The notes under the pieces: model-generated
The model's input: the letters and a program-made list of their open reading frames with translations, nothing else
Databases searched by the model: none
What the model was told of the DNA's origin: nothing
In this document: positions 23,349 through 32,946 of the stretch, one piece after another
Position numbering within the stretch: position 1 is the stretch's first letter
How the letters are laid out: each line of letters begins with the position of its first letter
Made by a program: the position numbers and the translations under genes
Source: Deltaproteobacteria bacterium
GTDB taxonomy: Bacteria > Desulfobacterota > Desulfobulbia > Desulfobulbales > Desulfocapsaceae
Reading direction: 5' to 3'
NCBI GenBank assembly: GCA_026388715.1
Contig: JAPLJF010000023.1
Span: 1-47,138, forward strand
Length of the DNA: 47,138 bases

Positions 23349-25808
23349 TTACGATTGTTTTTTTTCTTTCTTTATTCGTGGTGGAAATTCAAAGGTGATT
23401 TTTCCTTTTTTGTCAAGGAGAAGGAAGGCATCAAATGGACGTTTCTTCTTGGAGATAAAACCGGGGATCAGTTCGGTTTTACCGTCGGTCAGGAGTTGTT
23501 GGATATGCCTTGGCTCGATGGCCCGTGCCAGAATAATCTTGCTGATCTGTAGCCCCTTTGTTTTATCACCCTCCATTGCTGATATTGACATGTAGGCCGC
23601 CGGTGTTTCATGGATCGGAGTCCCGTCAACAGGAGATAGTCCCAGGTTTGGGGTTGTCTTGATTGCCTCAATGTCAAGGTCGTCGATGGCGTCGGCAAAA
23701 AGAAACTCTATCTTATTTTGATGCAACTTGACCGAGGCGGTAAAGGGTTTTCCCTGTTTGCTCCTGAAATCACTGAACGGTCCCAGGGTTTCTCCCTTTA
23801 TCAGGGCCACGATCTCGTCGTCGCTCATTATCCTGCCGCCCAGGATCTTGCGGATGGTTGTTTTCCCGTCTTCTGAGATAAAGGCGGTGGGGCTGACAAA
23901 GAAATGGACATTATTGACCGGGCTGAAAGGGGCCTCAACTCTCACCTCCGTCCGGTCAAAGTTTTGCACCTGGGAGATAATATGCCTCGTTGTTTCCCTG
24001 ATCTCGGCCATGAACTGCTGGCGTGTAAACTTGCCGTGCAGGATCTGATTGAGCTTGTGTTCCCACTCTCCTGTCATCTCCGGGGAGGCGAGCAACTCTA
24101 TCTTCATGGCCTCAAGAAGGGCGAACAGATTAAAGGCCTTGCCGGTGGGAGTGAGTTCCTTTCCCTCCCGGACCAGATATTTTTCATTGAGCAGCTTTTC
24201 GATAATCGCGGCCCGGGTTGCCGGTGTGCCCAGTCCCCGTTCCTTCATGGCCTCAGCCAGTTCTTCATCTTCCACCAGCTTGTCTGAGTTCTCCATGGCC
24301 GAGAGCAGGGTTGCCTCATTGTAGCGGGCCGGTGGTTTGGTCTCTGCCTGTTCCTTGCTGATCTGGGCGCAGGTGATCTTCGCCCCTTCCGGGATTGGAC
24401 TTAGGGCCGCATCCTGCTCCTGGTCGATCTCACTGCCATAGATGGCCTTCCAGCCTGGATCGGTGAGGATCTTGCCTTCAGTCAGGAATGTTTCCGACTC
24501 GACCACGGAGATGCGCCGGGCGTTCAGGTATCGAGCCGGTGGGAAAAAAACGGCCAGGAAACGCTGGACTACCATGGTGTAGATCTTGAGTTCCGGTTCG
24601 GTCAGGGTTTTGGGCAGGACCGTGGTGGGGATGATGGCATGATGGTCAGAGATTTTGGCGTTATTGAAGATCAGTTTCTCAGGCTTAATAAATTTTTTAT
24701 TCAAGGCCTCTTGGGCGAACTGACCAAAGCTCCATCCGGTCTGCGCCGTGACGGTCTCCTGGACCGTGTCCAGATAATCTTCCGGCAGACAACGGCTGTC
24801 GGTTCGGGGATAGGTCAGGACCTTATGTCTTTCGTAAAGCGCTTGGGCCAGTCCCAGGGTGTTCTTGGCAGAAAAGCCAAAACGGGAGTTGGCCTCCCGC
24901 TGCAATGAGGTGAGATCATAAAGCAGCGGCGAGCGCTCGCTTATTTTCTTGCTTGTTTCCTCGATCTCAGCCTGCTTGCCGACACATTGCGCCAGGATCT
25001 GGTCGGCCCTTTGTTCGTCCCATATCCGGTCGGCCTTGGCCTGATTGTCTTTCTCGTCCTTGACAAAGCTGGGGTCGATCCATTTACCGACATAGGACCC
25101 TTTGTCAAAGGTGAAGGTGGAGAGCAGGTTGAAATAGGTGCGGGGCAGAAAGTTGATTCGGGCCTGTTCTCTTTTGACGATAAGGGAGAGGGTAGGGGTC
25201 TGGACCCGGCCACAAGGGGTGAGGAAGAAGCCCCCGCGCCGGGAGTTGAAGCCGGTGAGCGCGCGGGTGGCGTTGATCCCGATCAGCCAGTCGGATTCGG
25301 AGCGGCACAGGGCCGCATCTTCCAGGGGCAGCATCTCTTCATTGTCCCGGAGATGGGCAAAGGCGTCCTTGATGGCCTCTTTGGTCATGGATTGCAGCCA
25401 GAGGCGCTTGCAGGTCTTTTTGGCCACGGACTGGTTCCAGACATAGCGCAGGATATATTTAAAGATCAACTCCCCTTCCCGACCGGCATCGCAGGCGTTG
25501 ATGATTTCGTTGACATCCTTGCGGCGGATGAGCTGTTGCAGGGCATTGAGCTGACTTTTGGTGCCATCCAGACCCTTCAGTGGGAATTGTTCAGGCAGGA
25601 TGGGAAGATTTTCCATCTTCCATTCTTTGTATTTGGGGTCAATCTCTTCCGGGAATTCGATGGAAACCAGGTGGCCGATGGCATAGGAGACGATATACCG
25701 GTCACTTTCGTAATGGGTTTTGCTCTTTTCAAACTTGCCGGGCAGGGCGCGGACAAGATCGGCAGCCACACTGGGTTTCTCGGCGATAATAAGTATTTTG
25801 TCAGGCAT
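23349..25808 (-). CDS. topB: DNA topoisomerase III (type IA)
   Basis: From the ATG at 25808 the protein has 819 residues. A Toprim domain (KILIIAEKPSVAADL, then NACDAGREGELIF) is followed by the type IA catalytic core with the active Tyr Y333 in LTYPRTDSR, and the conserved NEATLLSAME and GLGTPATRA segments. The C-terminus has Toprim_Crpt-type repeats (TIRKILGGRIMS, FSDFRSKQGKPFTASVKL) rather than zinc fingers. It relaxes and decatenates negatively supercoiled DNA through a single-strand break. A TTG at 25838 could add ten residues, but the ATG matches the family start. It is on the minus strand, divergent from tRNA-Gly. Confidence 0.95.
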   Translation of the reverse strand: MPDKILIIAEKPSVAADLVRALPGKFEKSKTHYESDRYIVSYAIGHLVSIEFPEEIDPKYKEWKMENLPILPEQFPLKGLDGTKSQLNALQQLIRRKDVNEIINACDAGREGELIFKYILRYVWNQSVAKKTCKRLWLQSMTKEAIKDAFAHLRDNEEMLPLEDAALCRSESDWLIGINATRALTGFNSRRGGFFLTPCGRVQTPTLSLIVKREQARINFLPRTYFNLLSTFTFDKGSYVGKWIDPSFVKDEKDNQAKADRIWDEQRADQILAQCVGKQAEIEETSKKISERSPLLYDLTSLQREANSRFGFSAKNTLGLAQALYERHKVLTYPRTDSRCLPEDYLDTVQETVTAQTGWSFGQFAQEALNKKFIKPEKLIFNNAKISDHHAIIPTTVLPKTLTEPELKIYTMVVQRFLAVFFPPARYLNARRISVVESETFLTEGKILTDPGWKAIYGSEIDQEQDAALSPIPEGAKITCAQISKEQAETKPPARYNEATLLSAMENSDKLVEDEELAEAMKERGLGTPATRAAIIEKLLNEKYLVREGKELTPTGKAFNLFALLEAMKIELLASPEMTGEWEHKLNQILHGKFTRQQFMAEIRETTRHIISQVQNFDRTEVRVEAPFSPVNNVHFFVSPTAFISEDGKTTIRKILGGRIMSDDEIVALIKGETLGPFSDFRSKQGKPFTASVKLHQNKIEFLFADAIDDLDIEAIKTTPNLGLSPVDGTPIHETPAAYMSISAMEGDKTKGLQISKIILARAIEPRHIQQLLTDGKTELIPGFISKKKRPFDAFLLLDKKGKITFEFPPRIKKEKKQS

Positions 25809-25983
25809 TGTTTTCAGGTCAATGTTATTTATGAACAACGGCTTAAGGCCAGATCAGAACAATATGGAAGTGTCCATCTTCTATAAGGCCGTCTCGTGTT
25901 TGTCAATTTTATTTTTTATTAAGAGCAAAACACAAGTCCGGAGAATCTGCCTGTCTTCTGTGCTTGCCAAGGTCGCTTCTGGC

Positions 25984-26012
25984 TTGACAAAGGGCTATTT
26001 CTGTGTTTTATA
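25984..26012 (+). promoter_or_regulatory. Strong promoter of tRNA-Gly
   Basis: TTGACA at 25984-25989 and TTTATA at 26007-26012 are 17 bases apart, with the tRNA starting 23 bases after the -10. The match and position are what is expected for a tRNA promoter. Confidence 0.65.
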
Positions 26013-26035
26013 TGTGATGTTGTTTCGGGTTGTGT

Positions 26036-26111
26036 GCGGGTGTAGCTCAGTTGGTAGAGCACAAGCTTCCCAAGCTTGGGGTCGCGAGTTCGAATCTCGT
26101 TGCCCGCTCCA
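26036..26111 (+). tRNA. tRNA-Gly, anticodon CCC
   Basis: All arms fold: acceptor GCGGGTG with TGCCCGC, D-arm GCTC/GAGC, anticodon stem CAAGC/GCTTG around TTCCCAA (anticodon CCC, reading GGG), and T-arm GCGAG/CTCGT with TTCGAAT. The CCA end is encoded (26109-26111). Total length is 76 bases. Two wobble pairs are present at the inner end of the acceptor stem. Confidence 0.97.
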
Positions 26112-26206
26112 GGGTTTGCTGGCTGGATTATCCATTATTGGTCCAGTTATACCTGGTTTTTTCTGGTTATACCATCTGTATCGTGTGAAAGATGCAGGTG
26201 GCTTTG

Positions 26207-26231
26207 AAAGTGGGCTTGCCCACTTTTTTTT
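26207..26231 (+). terminator. Rho-independent terminator between tRNA-Gly and rimP
   Basis: AAAGTGGGC and GCCCACTTT form a compact hairpin followed by a run of eight Ts (26224-26231). It separates the tRNA transcript from the rimP-nusA operon and so implies either an internal promoter or readthrough for rimP. Confidence 0.8.
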
Positions 26232-26286
26232 ATGTCTCTTCCAGGGTGGGGCAAAAACAAACAAGTTTTTGCGTGATAATACGGAC

Positions 26287-26742
26287 ATGAGTGGATCGGT
26301 TGTCGAAAAGGTGCAGGCATTTGCGGGAACGCTGTTGCCGTCCATGGGGTTGGAGCTGGTGGAAGTCCAGTTTCGTCTTGAGGGACATGGCTGGGTGTTG
26401 CGCCTTTTTATTGACGGCAAGGAAGGAATTACCGTGGATCATTGCAGCCGGGTCAGCCGAGAGGTGAGTGATTTCCTTGAGGTTGAAGATCTGATTGCCC
26501 ATGCCTATCATCTTGAAGTGTCCTCGCCTGGACTCGAGCGTTCACTGCATAGTATGAATGATTTTCAGCGCTATGTTGGCAAGAAGGCGAAATTAAAGCT
26601 GCGTGAAGATGTCGAGGGTCAGAAGGTTTTGATTGGCGATATTGTTCGGGCGGAAGATGAGACCGTTGAGCTTGCCCTGGAGGATGGAACGAGATGTCAG
26701 GTTGCTTTTGAGCAGATACGGAAGGCCCGCCTGTCCCTTTAG
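26287..26742 (+). CDS. rimP: Ribosome maturation factor RimP
   Basis: From the ATG at 26287 the protein has 151 residues, the usual size. The RimP signature is present: LELVEVQFRLEG, then LRLFIDGKEGITVDHCSRVSREV with YHLEVSSPGLERSL, and a C-terminal SH3-like domain ending QIRKARL. It assists 30S subunit assembly. It is the first gene of the conserved rimP-nusA-ylxR-infB cluster. The longer open frame runs back through the tRNA and terminator and is rejected. The ATG has no obvious Shine-Dalgarno; a TTG at 26269 is a less likely alternative. Confidence 0.94.
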   Translation: MSGSVVEKVQAFAGTLLPSMGLELVEVQFRLEGHGWVLRLFIDGKEGITVDHCSRVSREVSDFLEVEDLIAHAYHLEVSSPGLERSLHSMNDFQRYVGKKAKLKLREDVEGQKVLIGDIVRAEDETVELALEDGTRCQVAFEQIRKARLSL

Positions 26743-26750
26743 GAGCGGTT

Positions 26751-26793
26751 ATGAAACACTGTTACTGTTTTGACTGTTTCGTTGCAACGGCTT
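26751..26793. repeat. Dispersed palindromic repeat, diverged copy D
   Basis: AGGAGCGGTTATGAAACA and TGTTTCGTTGCAACGGCTT form an imperfect palindrome in the rimP-nusA spacer, matching the arms of copies A to C only partly (AGGAGC, TGAAA, TTTCGT, ACGGCT in the same order and similar spacing). It could be a degenerate copy or an independent hairpin. Confidence 0.45.
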
Positions 26794-26894
26794 GAAAAAA
26801 AATAATTGTGGGTTGCATCCTGTTGGTTGCAATCATTGTAGGAATAGAAGGACTTTTTTCAAAAAAGAGTCAGTTATAAAGATGGGGTAAGAGA

Positions 26895-28319
26895 ATGCTA
26901 TCGGATTTAAAGCGCATAATCGACCAGATCAGCAGAGACCGTGGTTTTGATAGAAAGCTGTTGATAGGGGCCATAGAAGAGGCTGTCCAGTCTGCCGCCA
27001 AGAAAAAACTGGGCAGCAGACGGGAGATTGAGGTTCGATATAATGAAGAATATGGCGAGGTCGAGGTCTTTCAGTTTCGTACTGTTGTCGAAAAGGTGAC
27101 GGACGAACAGACTGAAATCGACCTTGCAGCCGCCCAGGTGCTTGATCCTGAGGTGCAGTTGGGCGATGAACTTGGCGAAAAGATGGATAATATTGCTGAC
27201 CTGGGCCGAATTGCCGCCCAATCGGCAAAGCAGGTTATTATCCATAAGATGAAGGATGCCGAGCGCGATGTTATTTACGAGATGTTCCAGGATCGTATCG
27301 GCGAAGTGGTCAGCGGAATTGTGCAACGTTTCGAGCGGGGCAATATGATCGTCAATCTTGGCCGTACTGATGCGATACTGCCCAAAGATCAGCAGATTCC
27401 CAAAAGGTCTTTCAAACAGGGCGATCGCGTCCGGGCGTATCTGGTTGATGTCAGGCGAGGAACCAAGGACGCACAGCTTCTGCTCTCCAGGACCCATGAC
27501 CAGTTTCTTGTTAAATTGTTTGAGATGGAAGTTCCGGAGATTGCCGAAGGAATTGTCAAGATCATGGGGGTGAGTCGTGATCCTGGATTTCGGGCCAAGA
27601 TAGCGGTCAGTTCCACGGAATCCGATGTTGATCCGGTCGGCGCCTGCGTGGGCATGAAAGGCTCTCGGGTGCAGAATGTTGTGCAGGAGTTGCAGGGAGA
27701 ACGGGTGGATATCGTGCCCTGGAGTCCTGACCCGGCTAAATACGCTTACAATGCCCTGGCCCCAGCCCAGGTGAACATGGTGATGGTTGACGAGGATGCA
27801 AAGTCGCTTCTGGTTATCGTGCCTAACGATCAACTGTCACTGGCCATTGGCCGTCAGGGCCAGAATGTGCGTCTTGCCGCCAAGCTTCTTGGCTGGCGGA
27901 TTGATGTAAAGAGTGAACAGCGTTACGCTAATCTCGAGGATCCCGGATATCAGTCATTGCTTGCCCTGAACGGGGTGGAAGAGGCCTTGGCCGATCAGCT
28001 CTTTTCCAGAAATATCCTATCTACTGCCATGCTCGCTAATGCCGCTATTGAAGATCTGACCGTGCTCCGGGCAATTGGTGATGAGCAGGCTGTATATCTT
28101 ATTCAGGCGGCAAGAAAGAGCCTGGGTATGGATCCTGGCGCTCCTATTGAGATGAAACGAGTTGACAATGAAGACGAACAAGAACTCGATCAAGAAGCCG
28201 ATAAAGTGACCGCAGTAGAAAATCATAAGGTCACGGATCAGACGGCAGAAGATACGTCTGAGGCTGCGTCTGAGGACGTGGTAGCTGAAGATGCGGACGA
28301 GTCTGATCAGCAGAAGTAA
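26895..28319 (+). CDS. nusA: Transcription termination/antitermination factor NusA
   Basis: The 474-residue protein has the NusA N-terminal RNA polymerase-binding domain (1-125), an S1 domain (about 130-200, GEVVSGIVQRFERGNMIVNLG), two KH domains (about 230-370, with GACVGMKGSRVQNV and IGRQGQNVRLAAKLLGW), and a C-terminal helix-hairpin-helix-like part (ALNGVEEALADQLF). The last 45 residues are very acidic and low-complexity. It modulates pausing and termination. It sits in its usual place between rimP and ylxR-infB. A GGGGTAAGAG site precedes the ATG. The end overlaps ylxR by 29 bases. Confidence 0.97.
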   Translation: MLSDLKRIIDQISRDRGFDRKLLIGAIEEAVQSAAKKKLGSRREIEVRYNEEYGEVEVFQFRTVVEKVTDEQTEIDLAAAQVLDPEVQLGDELGEKMDNIADLGRIAAQSAKQVIIHKMKDAERDVIYEMFQDRIGEVVSGIVQRFERGNMIVNLGRTDAILPKDQQIPKRSFKQGDRVRAYLVDVRRGTKDAQLLLSRTHDQFLVKLFEMEVPEIAEGIVKIMGVSRDPGFRAKIAVSSTESDVDPVGACVGMKGSRVQNVVQELQGERVDIVPWSPDPAKYAYNALAPAQVNMVMVDEDAKSLLVIVPNDQLSLAIGRQGQNVRLAAKLLGWRIDVKSEQRYANLEDPGYQSLLALNGVEEALADQLFSRNILSTAMLANAAIEDLTVLRAIGDEQAVYLIQAARKSLGMDPGAPIEMKRVDNEDEQELDQEADKVTAVENHKVTDQTAEDTSEAASEDVVAEDADESDQQK

Positions 28320-28560
28320 AAAAAAACAGACACAACCTATCCGTATGTGCTGTGTGTGCAGGATAAAGGCTTTGAAAATAACCTTGCATCGGTTTGTTCT
28401 GGAAGAGGGTAAACCAGTTTTGGATGCGTATAAAAATAAAGCGGGAAGAGGGGCATATTGTTGTCATAACGAGAAATGTCTTGCCGCTTTTCTGAGTCAG
28501 AAAAAAAGATGGAAAAGTGCCTTGAAGGTGGAAAAGAATCCTTCGGCTGTGGAATTTTGA
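28291..28560 (+). CDS. ylxR: YlxR (DUF448) family nucleic-acid-binding protein
   Basis: The 89-residue product has the DUF448 core: PIRMCCVCRIKALK, RFVLEEGKPVLD and GRGAYCCHNEKCL, followed by a basic tail. The start ATG at 28291 lies inside the end of nusA. A later ATG at 28345 would lose the PxR element that belongs to the family, so the overlapping start is preferred. YlxR is encoded between nusA and infB in most bacteria and binds RNA or acts as a nucleoid-type regulator in studied cases. Confidence 0.88.
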   Translation: MRTSLISRSKKKQTQPIRMCCVCRIKALKITLHRFVLEEGKPVLDAYKNKAGRGAYCCHNEKCLAAFLSQKKRWKSALKVEKNPSAVEF

Positions 28561-28566
28561 GAGAGT

Positions 28567-28671
28567 TAAGCCGCTGTAAATAAATAATATGGCCACCTGC
28601 ATGGCCAGAACGGCACAAAGAGCCGTGCGAAATAGTTATAAAGAGACAAGTTGTTTCGTAACGGTTCCTAA
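28567..28671. repeat. Dispersed palindromic repeat, copy B
   Basis: This copy aligns to copy A over about 100 bases, with roughly four of five bases identical by eye: GTAAATAA near the left end, ATGGCCAGAACGG in the middle, GAGCCGT, then GTTATAAAGAGACAAGTT, and the right arm TTTCGTAACGGTTCCT. It fills the ylxR-infB spacer and would be transcribed in the operon mRNA, where the right half can fold as a hairpin. Confidence 0.75.
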
Positions 28672-28705
28672 AAAGCATCGCAGCAAAGATAGACGGGAGT
28701 AAGGG

Positions 28706-31444
28706 ATGAGCAAGGTAAGGATTTATGAGCTGGCCAAAGAGGCTGGCATGAGCAGTAAGATGCTAACTGAGAAATTGATTGAGCATGGGTATGATATTAA
28801 AGGGCCTAGTTCAACAGTTGAAGATGACATCGCCGAAAAAATCCGGACTACAGTATTGCAGATTGCCAAAACTGAACAGGCCAGGAAGAAGGCTGTTGCT
28901 GAAGAAGCTCCAGCAGTAGTGCGCCGGACAACGGTTATTCGTCGCAGGCCCGCTGTGCCAGAGGCTGAAACAGTGGAGGAGGCTCCTGTTGTGCCGGAAG
29001 CCGCCCCTGTAGAGGTCCCTGTTTCTGTCCCTGTCGTTGAAGCTAAAACTGTTGCCGAACCTGTTTCAGCACCTGTTGTCGAGCAGGGTCAACAGGTGGC
29101 TGTCGAGGTTCATGAGGTTGTAGCTGATAAAGGCGCGCAAGAACCCGTTGCTCCTGTGGTGGTGGACTTCAAGGAGCAGAATAAAGAACTGCATAAAGAG
29201 TCAAGATCCTTTCCTGTCAGAAATGAGCAAAAACGTATGGTTCCTGAAGGTGGTGAACCGGCAGTGAGAAAAGGGCTGGCTCGTGTGGTCGGGAGTATTG
29301 AAATGCCAGTTGAAGAGAAGCCACCTGTTGGGACTTCTGTTGCTGAAAAACCACGAAAAAGAACTGAACGTTCAACGGAACGACCTGCGACCGCAGGGGC
29401 CTATAAACCGCAAACCCCAACGCGGAAACCCTCATTAAATGCGGCGCCCCTGATTGATGCCAGCAAAGATAAGAAGAAAGGGAAGCGCGGCACTGAAATA
29501 GAGGATGCCGAGCAAAAGAAAAGCGGGGTTTGGAAGGCCGACAAGTTTGGTCAGAAAGGAAGAGGGAAGGTTCAGGTTACCCGTTTTGGTGATGAGTACA
29601 GCAATGCGACTGGTAAGTGGGGGAAAAAATCCCGGGGCCGGGTTGAGAGAAAAATCATCCAGCCTGCCGTTGAGATGAAGGCCATCAAAAAGCGGATCAA
29701 GGTTCTGGAGACGATCAGTGTAGCTGACCTTGCCCATCGTATGGGCGTCAAGTCGAGTGAGATCATTACCAAATTGATGGGCTTTGGGGTTATGGCTACC
29801 CTGAATCAGGCCCTTGATGTGGATACCGCGACCCTTATCGGGGCGGATTTTGGGTATGAGGTTGAGCAGGGGATTACCGAAGAGATCGGCGTTCAGCAGC
29901 TCAATGTACAGGAGGGTGGTGGTGAACTTCTGCCACGTTCTCCGGTTGTCACTGTTATGGGCCATGTTGATCATGGCAAGACCTCGATTCTGGATGCCAT
30001 CAGGAAGACGGATGTCGCCGATGGCGAGGCTGGTGGCATTACCCAGCATATTGGCGCCTATCATGTAACTTCGAGCGCTGGAGATGTGACCTTTATTGAT
30101 ACACCGGGCCATGCCGCTTTTACCGAGATGCGTTCACGTGGTGCCCAGATTACCGATCTGGTTGTCCTTGTTGTCGCAGCCGATGATGGGGTCATGGATC
30201 AGACCCGGGAGGCCATCCGTCACGCCCAGGCAGCAGGAGTTCCCATCCTTGTTGCGGTGAACAAGATCGACAAGGACAATGCCGATCCGGATCGGGTAAA
30301 ACGGGAGCTGTCCGATTTGGGTCTTGCCCCTGAAGAGTGGGGTGGGCAGACAATGTACTGTGAGACCTCGGCCAAGAAAAATATCGGTATTGATAATCTG
30401 CTGGAGAGTATTCAACTCATGGCTGAGGTCCTGGAATTGAAGGCTGATGCCACCAGGAAGGCTCGAGGACGAGTTGTTGAGGCCAAGCTTGATAAAGGAC
30501 GTGGGCCAGTGGCTACAATCCTGGTGCAGGAAGGGACCTTGAAGGTGGGCGATTATTTTGTGGTAGGTCAGTTCAGCGGCAAGGTTCGTGCCTTGATCAA
30601 CGACAAGAACAAACCACTTGACGAGGCTGGTCCTTCTATTCCTGTGGAGGTGCAGGGGCTGACTGGCGTCCCTCAGGCAGGTGATGAGTTTATCGTGGTC
30701 ACCGATGAGAAGATGGCGAGAAGCGTCAGTCAGGCGCGTATTCTCAGGGCCCGTGAGCATGAGCTTGCTTCAGTCTCCAAGGTTTCTTTGGATAAATTAT
30801 TTGAGAAAATGAGTGAAGAAGAGACCCATGAATTACGGGTTGTGCTTCGTGCCGATGTTCAGGGTACCCTTGAGGCCTTTTGCTCAGCTGCGGAAAAACT
30901 TTCTACCGATACGGTGAAGGTCCGTATCCTGCATGAAGGGACCGGGACGATCACGGAGTCTGATATCCTGCTTGCTTCTGCCTCCGATGCCATTATTATC
31001 GGTTTTAATGTACGGCCAACTACCAAGGTCAAAGAGCTGAGCATCAAGGAACATGTGGATGTGCGTTCGTATGATGTCATCTATCATGCCCTGGATGATA
31101 TCAGAAAGGCCATGGTTGGGATGCTGGAGCCCACCTTTGTCGAGGAAGTCATCGGTAATGCCGAGGTCCGACAACTCTTTCACGTCCCGAAAATTGGCAC
31201 CATTGCCGGCTGTTCTGTCACTGAAGGAAAAATCACCCGTAAGGCCTCAGTCAGGGTTATTCGGGAAGGGGTGGTTTTATTTACTGGTAAGATTGCTTCC
31301 CTGCGAAGAGTCAAGGATGATGTTAAAGAGGTCCTTGCCGGGTATGAGTGCGGTATCGGTATCGAAAATTATAATGACCTGCGTGAGGGCGACAATCTCG
31401 AAGCCTTTGTCATGAATGAAGTGGAGGCAACCCTGGAAAGTTAA
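28706..31444 (+). CDS. infB: Translation initiation factor IF-2
   Basis: The 912-residue protein has the IF2 N-terminal fold (1-50), a long disordered Ala/Pro/Val/Glu-rich linker (about 70-280) with imperfect repeats such as VPVVEAKTV, a second IF2_N segment (about 330-390), and the GTPase core with G1 GHVDHGKT (419-426), G3 DTPGH (465-469) and G4 NKID (519-522), followed by domains II to IV. It brings fMet-tRNA to the 30S subunit. GGGAGTAAGGG precedes the ATG. A palindromic repeat occupies the spacer upstream. Confidence 0.97.
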   Translation: MSKVRIYELAKEAGMSSKMLTEKLIEHGYDIKGPSSTVEDDIAEKIRTTVLQIAKTEQARKKAVAEEAPAVVRRTTVIRRRPAVPEAETVEEAPVVPEAAPVEVPVSVPVVEAKTVAEPVSAPVVEQGQQVAVEVHEVVADKGAQEPVAPVVVDFKEQNKELHKESRSFPVRNEQKRMVPEGGEPAVRKGLARVVGSIEMPVEEKPPVGTSVAEKPRKRTERSTERPATAGAYKPQTPTRKPSLNAAPLIDASKDKKKGKRGTEIEDAEQKKSGVWKADKFGQKGRGKVQVTRFGDEYSNATGKWGKKSRGRVERKIIQPAVEMKAIKKRIKVLETISVADLAHRMGVKSSEIITKLMGFGVMATLNQALDVDTATLIGADFGYEVEQGITEEIGVQQLNVQEGGGELLPRSPVVTVMGHVDHGKTSILDAIRKTDVADGEAGGITQHIGAYHVTSSAGDVTFIDTPGHAAFTEMRSRGAQITDLVVLVVAADDGVMDQTREAIRHAQAAGVPILVAVNKIDKDNADPDRVKRELSDLGLAPEEWGGQTMYCETSAKKNIGIDNLLESIQLMAEVLELKADATRKARGRVVEAKLDKGRGPVATILVQEGTLKVGDYFVVGQFSGKVRALINDKNKPLDEAGPSIPVEVQGLTGVPQAGDEFIVVTDEKMARSVSQARILRAREHELASVSKVSLDKLFEKMSEEETHELRVVLRADVQGTLEAFCSAAEKLSTDTVKVRILHEGTGTITESDILLASASDAIIIGFNVRPTTKVKELSIKEHVDVRSYDVIYHALDDIRKAMVGMLEPTFVEEVIGNAEVRQLFHVPKIGTIAGCSVTEGKITRKASVRVIREGVVLFTGKIASLRRVKDDVKEVLAGYECGIGIENYNDLREGDNLEAFVMNEVEATLES

Positions 31445-31528
31445 AACAAAGGGCCGGAGCTGTTCAGGCGGGAGGATTTGTTTACTACCCGTATTGTGAC
31501 AACCTGTTTTAACCTTGCGCTGTGATTT

Positions 31529-31948
31529 ATGTGGAATCCTAAAGAGACATTAAAATCGGTTGGCTTGGGGCCAAAAAGTGAACAAAAGCGGTCTGTCCGG
31601 GTGGCAGAGGCGATTCGGAACGAGCTGTCCATGTTGCTCCTGACCAAGGTGCGTGATCAAAAACTTGCAGAGGTTACGATCTCTCGAGTGGAGTTGGCTG
31701 ATGATCTGCAATATGCCCGGATCTTTTTCACGGTCCCTGGAGAGAAAAAAAGACAGCTCAGTGCGGAAGAGGGATTACAGAGGGCAAAGGGGTTTATGAG
31801 GAGTCATCTGGCTAAGGTTCTTAATATGCGCTACACGCCGGAACTGCACTTTGTGTATGATCACCAGGCGGAGAAGGTGACAGAGATAGAGAGACTTCTT
31901 CAAGAAATTGCCAAGGAAAAGGGGGACGATGATGAAAGTGGTTCCTGA
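31529..31948 (+). CDS. rbfA: Ribosome-binding factor A
   Basis: The 139-residue protein has the RbfA KH-like fold: RVAEAIRNELSMLLL, VTISRVELADDLQYARIFFTV with the AR-motif, and the TPELHFVYD strand. The C-terminus is acidic. It acts in maturation of the 16S rRNA 5' end during 30S assembly. The ATG at 31529 lacks a visible Shine-Dalgarno sequence; the first 20 residues are not part of the conserved fold. It overlaps the next gene by 20 bases. The 84-base spacer to infB shows nothing notable. Confidence 0.93.
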   Translation: MWNPKETLKSVGLGPKSEQKRSVRVAEAIRNELSMLLLTKVRDQKLAEVTISRVELADDLQYARIFFTVPGEKKRQLSAEEGLQRAKGFMRSHLAKVLNMRYTPELHFVYDHQAEKVTEIERLLQEIAKEKGDDDESGS

Positions 31949-32921
31949 AGAGATCAGCAGGATTATTAATGAGACTGACAGCTTCGTCCTTATGACCCAT
32001 CTCCATCCAGATGGTGATGCCTTGGGGTCACTCTTTGGTTTGGCAGAGATTTTAGAGGGACTCGGGAAGAAAGTTTTTCGCTACTTGGAAGAGCCGGTAT
32101 CCCATCTCTATGATTTTTTACCTGGTTGCCAGCTTGCGGAAACCGACCTTGCTGCCTTGCAGAATTTCGTGACCGCTGCAGATGGCAATGTGGCGGCAGT
32201 GTCACTGGATTGTGGAGATTGTGACCGTTTGGGACGTGAAAAAATGGAGTTGCTTAAAGTCCATCCCTTTCTGGTGATTGATCATCATCATGGCCATCGA
32301 GAATTTGGCGATTTTCGCTGGCTTGACTCCAGTCGTTCCTCGACCGGAGAGATGGTCTATGAAGTGGGACGGGAGTTGGGCGCAGAGCTTTCCCAGACAG
32401 CGGCCTTTAATATCTATGTGGCAATTTCTACCGATACCGGTTCCTTTCGTTATGGGAATACCAGTCCAAGAACCTTGCGAATAGCCGCTGATCTGGTGGC
32501 ACGCGGGGTCCATCCGGAGGTAGTGGCTGAGCATGTCTATGATAACTTTACCTTGCAACGTCTGCGTCTTATGGAACAAGTGCTGGCAACATTGGAACTC
32601 TTTGAGTCTGATCAGTTGGCCTTTATAATGGCTACCAATAAGATGTTTGAGGACTGCGGCGCTGATGCCGGCGATACTGAGGGCTTTATTAACTATCCTC
32701 GGGCGTTGCGTTCGGTGAAGGTTGCTGTTTTTCTCAAAGAAAGTCAAGGCGGTGGTGTTTCTGTCAGTTTACGCGCCAAGGGTGGTTGTGATGTCGCCGA
32801 GGTTGCGGCGTCCTTTGGGGGGGGAGGGCATCGAAATGCCGCTGGCTTCCGTTTCTCGGGCAAGGGTATAAAGCAGGTGCAGAAACTGGTCCTGGATGCC
32901 TTGAGCAAGGCCTTGGAGTGA
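31929..32921 (+). CDS. nrnA: DHH-family phosphoesterase, NrnA-like (nanoRNase/pAp phosphatase)
   Basis: The start chosen is the ATG at 31929 (an AGGGGG stretch six bases upstream), giving 330 residues. The DHH domain has LHPDGDALGS (first metal motif), the SLDCGDCDRLG motif, and DHHHGHREFGD, from which the family is named. The DHHA1 domain ends with FGGGGHRNAAGFRFSG. NrnA proteins degrade short oligoribonucleotides and pAp with Mn2+. The gene lies between rbfA and truB, a common arrangement. The TTG at 31908 would give a longer product without a site. Confidence 0.93.
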   Translation: MMKVVPEEISRIINETDSFVLMTHLHPDGDALGSLFGLAEILEGLGKKVFRYLEEPVSHLYDFLPGCQLAETDLAALQNFVTAADGNVAAVSLDCGDCDRLGREKMELLKVHPFLVIDHHHGHREFGDFRWLDSSRSSTGEMVYEVGRELGAELSQTAAFNIYVAISTDTGSFRYGNTSPRTLRIAADLVARGVHPEVVAEHVYDNFTLQRLRLMEQVLATLELFESDQLAFIMATNKMFEDCGADAGDTEGFINYPRALRSVKVAVFLKESQGGGVSVSLRAKGGCDVAEVAASFGGGGHRNAAGFRFSGKGIKQVQKLVLDALSKALE

Positions 32922-32946
32922 GAACAGGTTTGTTTGACCTGACCGT

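Noticed and set aside
25720..26286. Long upstream extension of the rimP frame
   Set aside because: It crosses tRNA-Gly and a strong terminator; the RimP family starts near the ATG at 26287.
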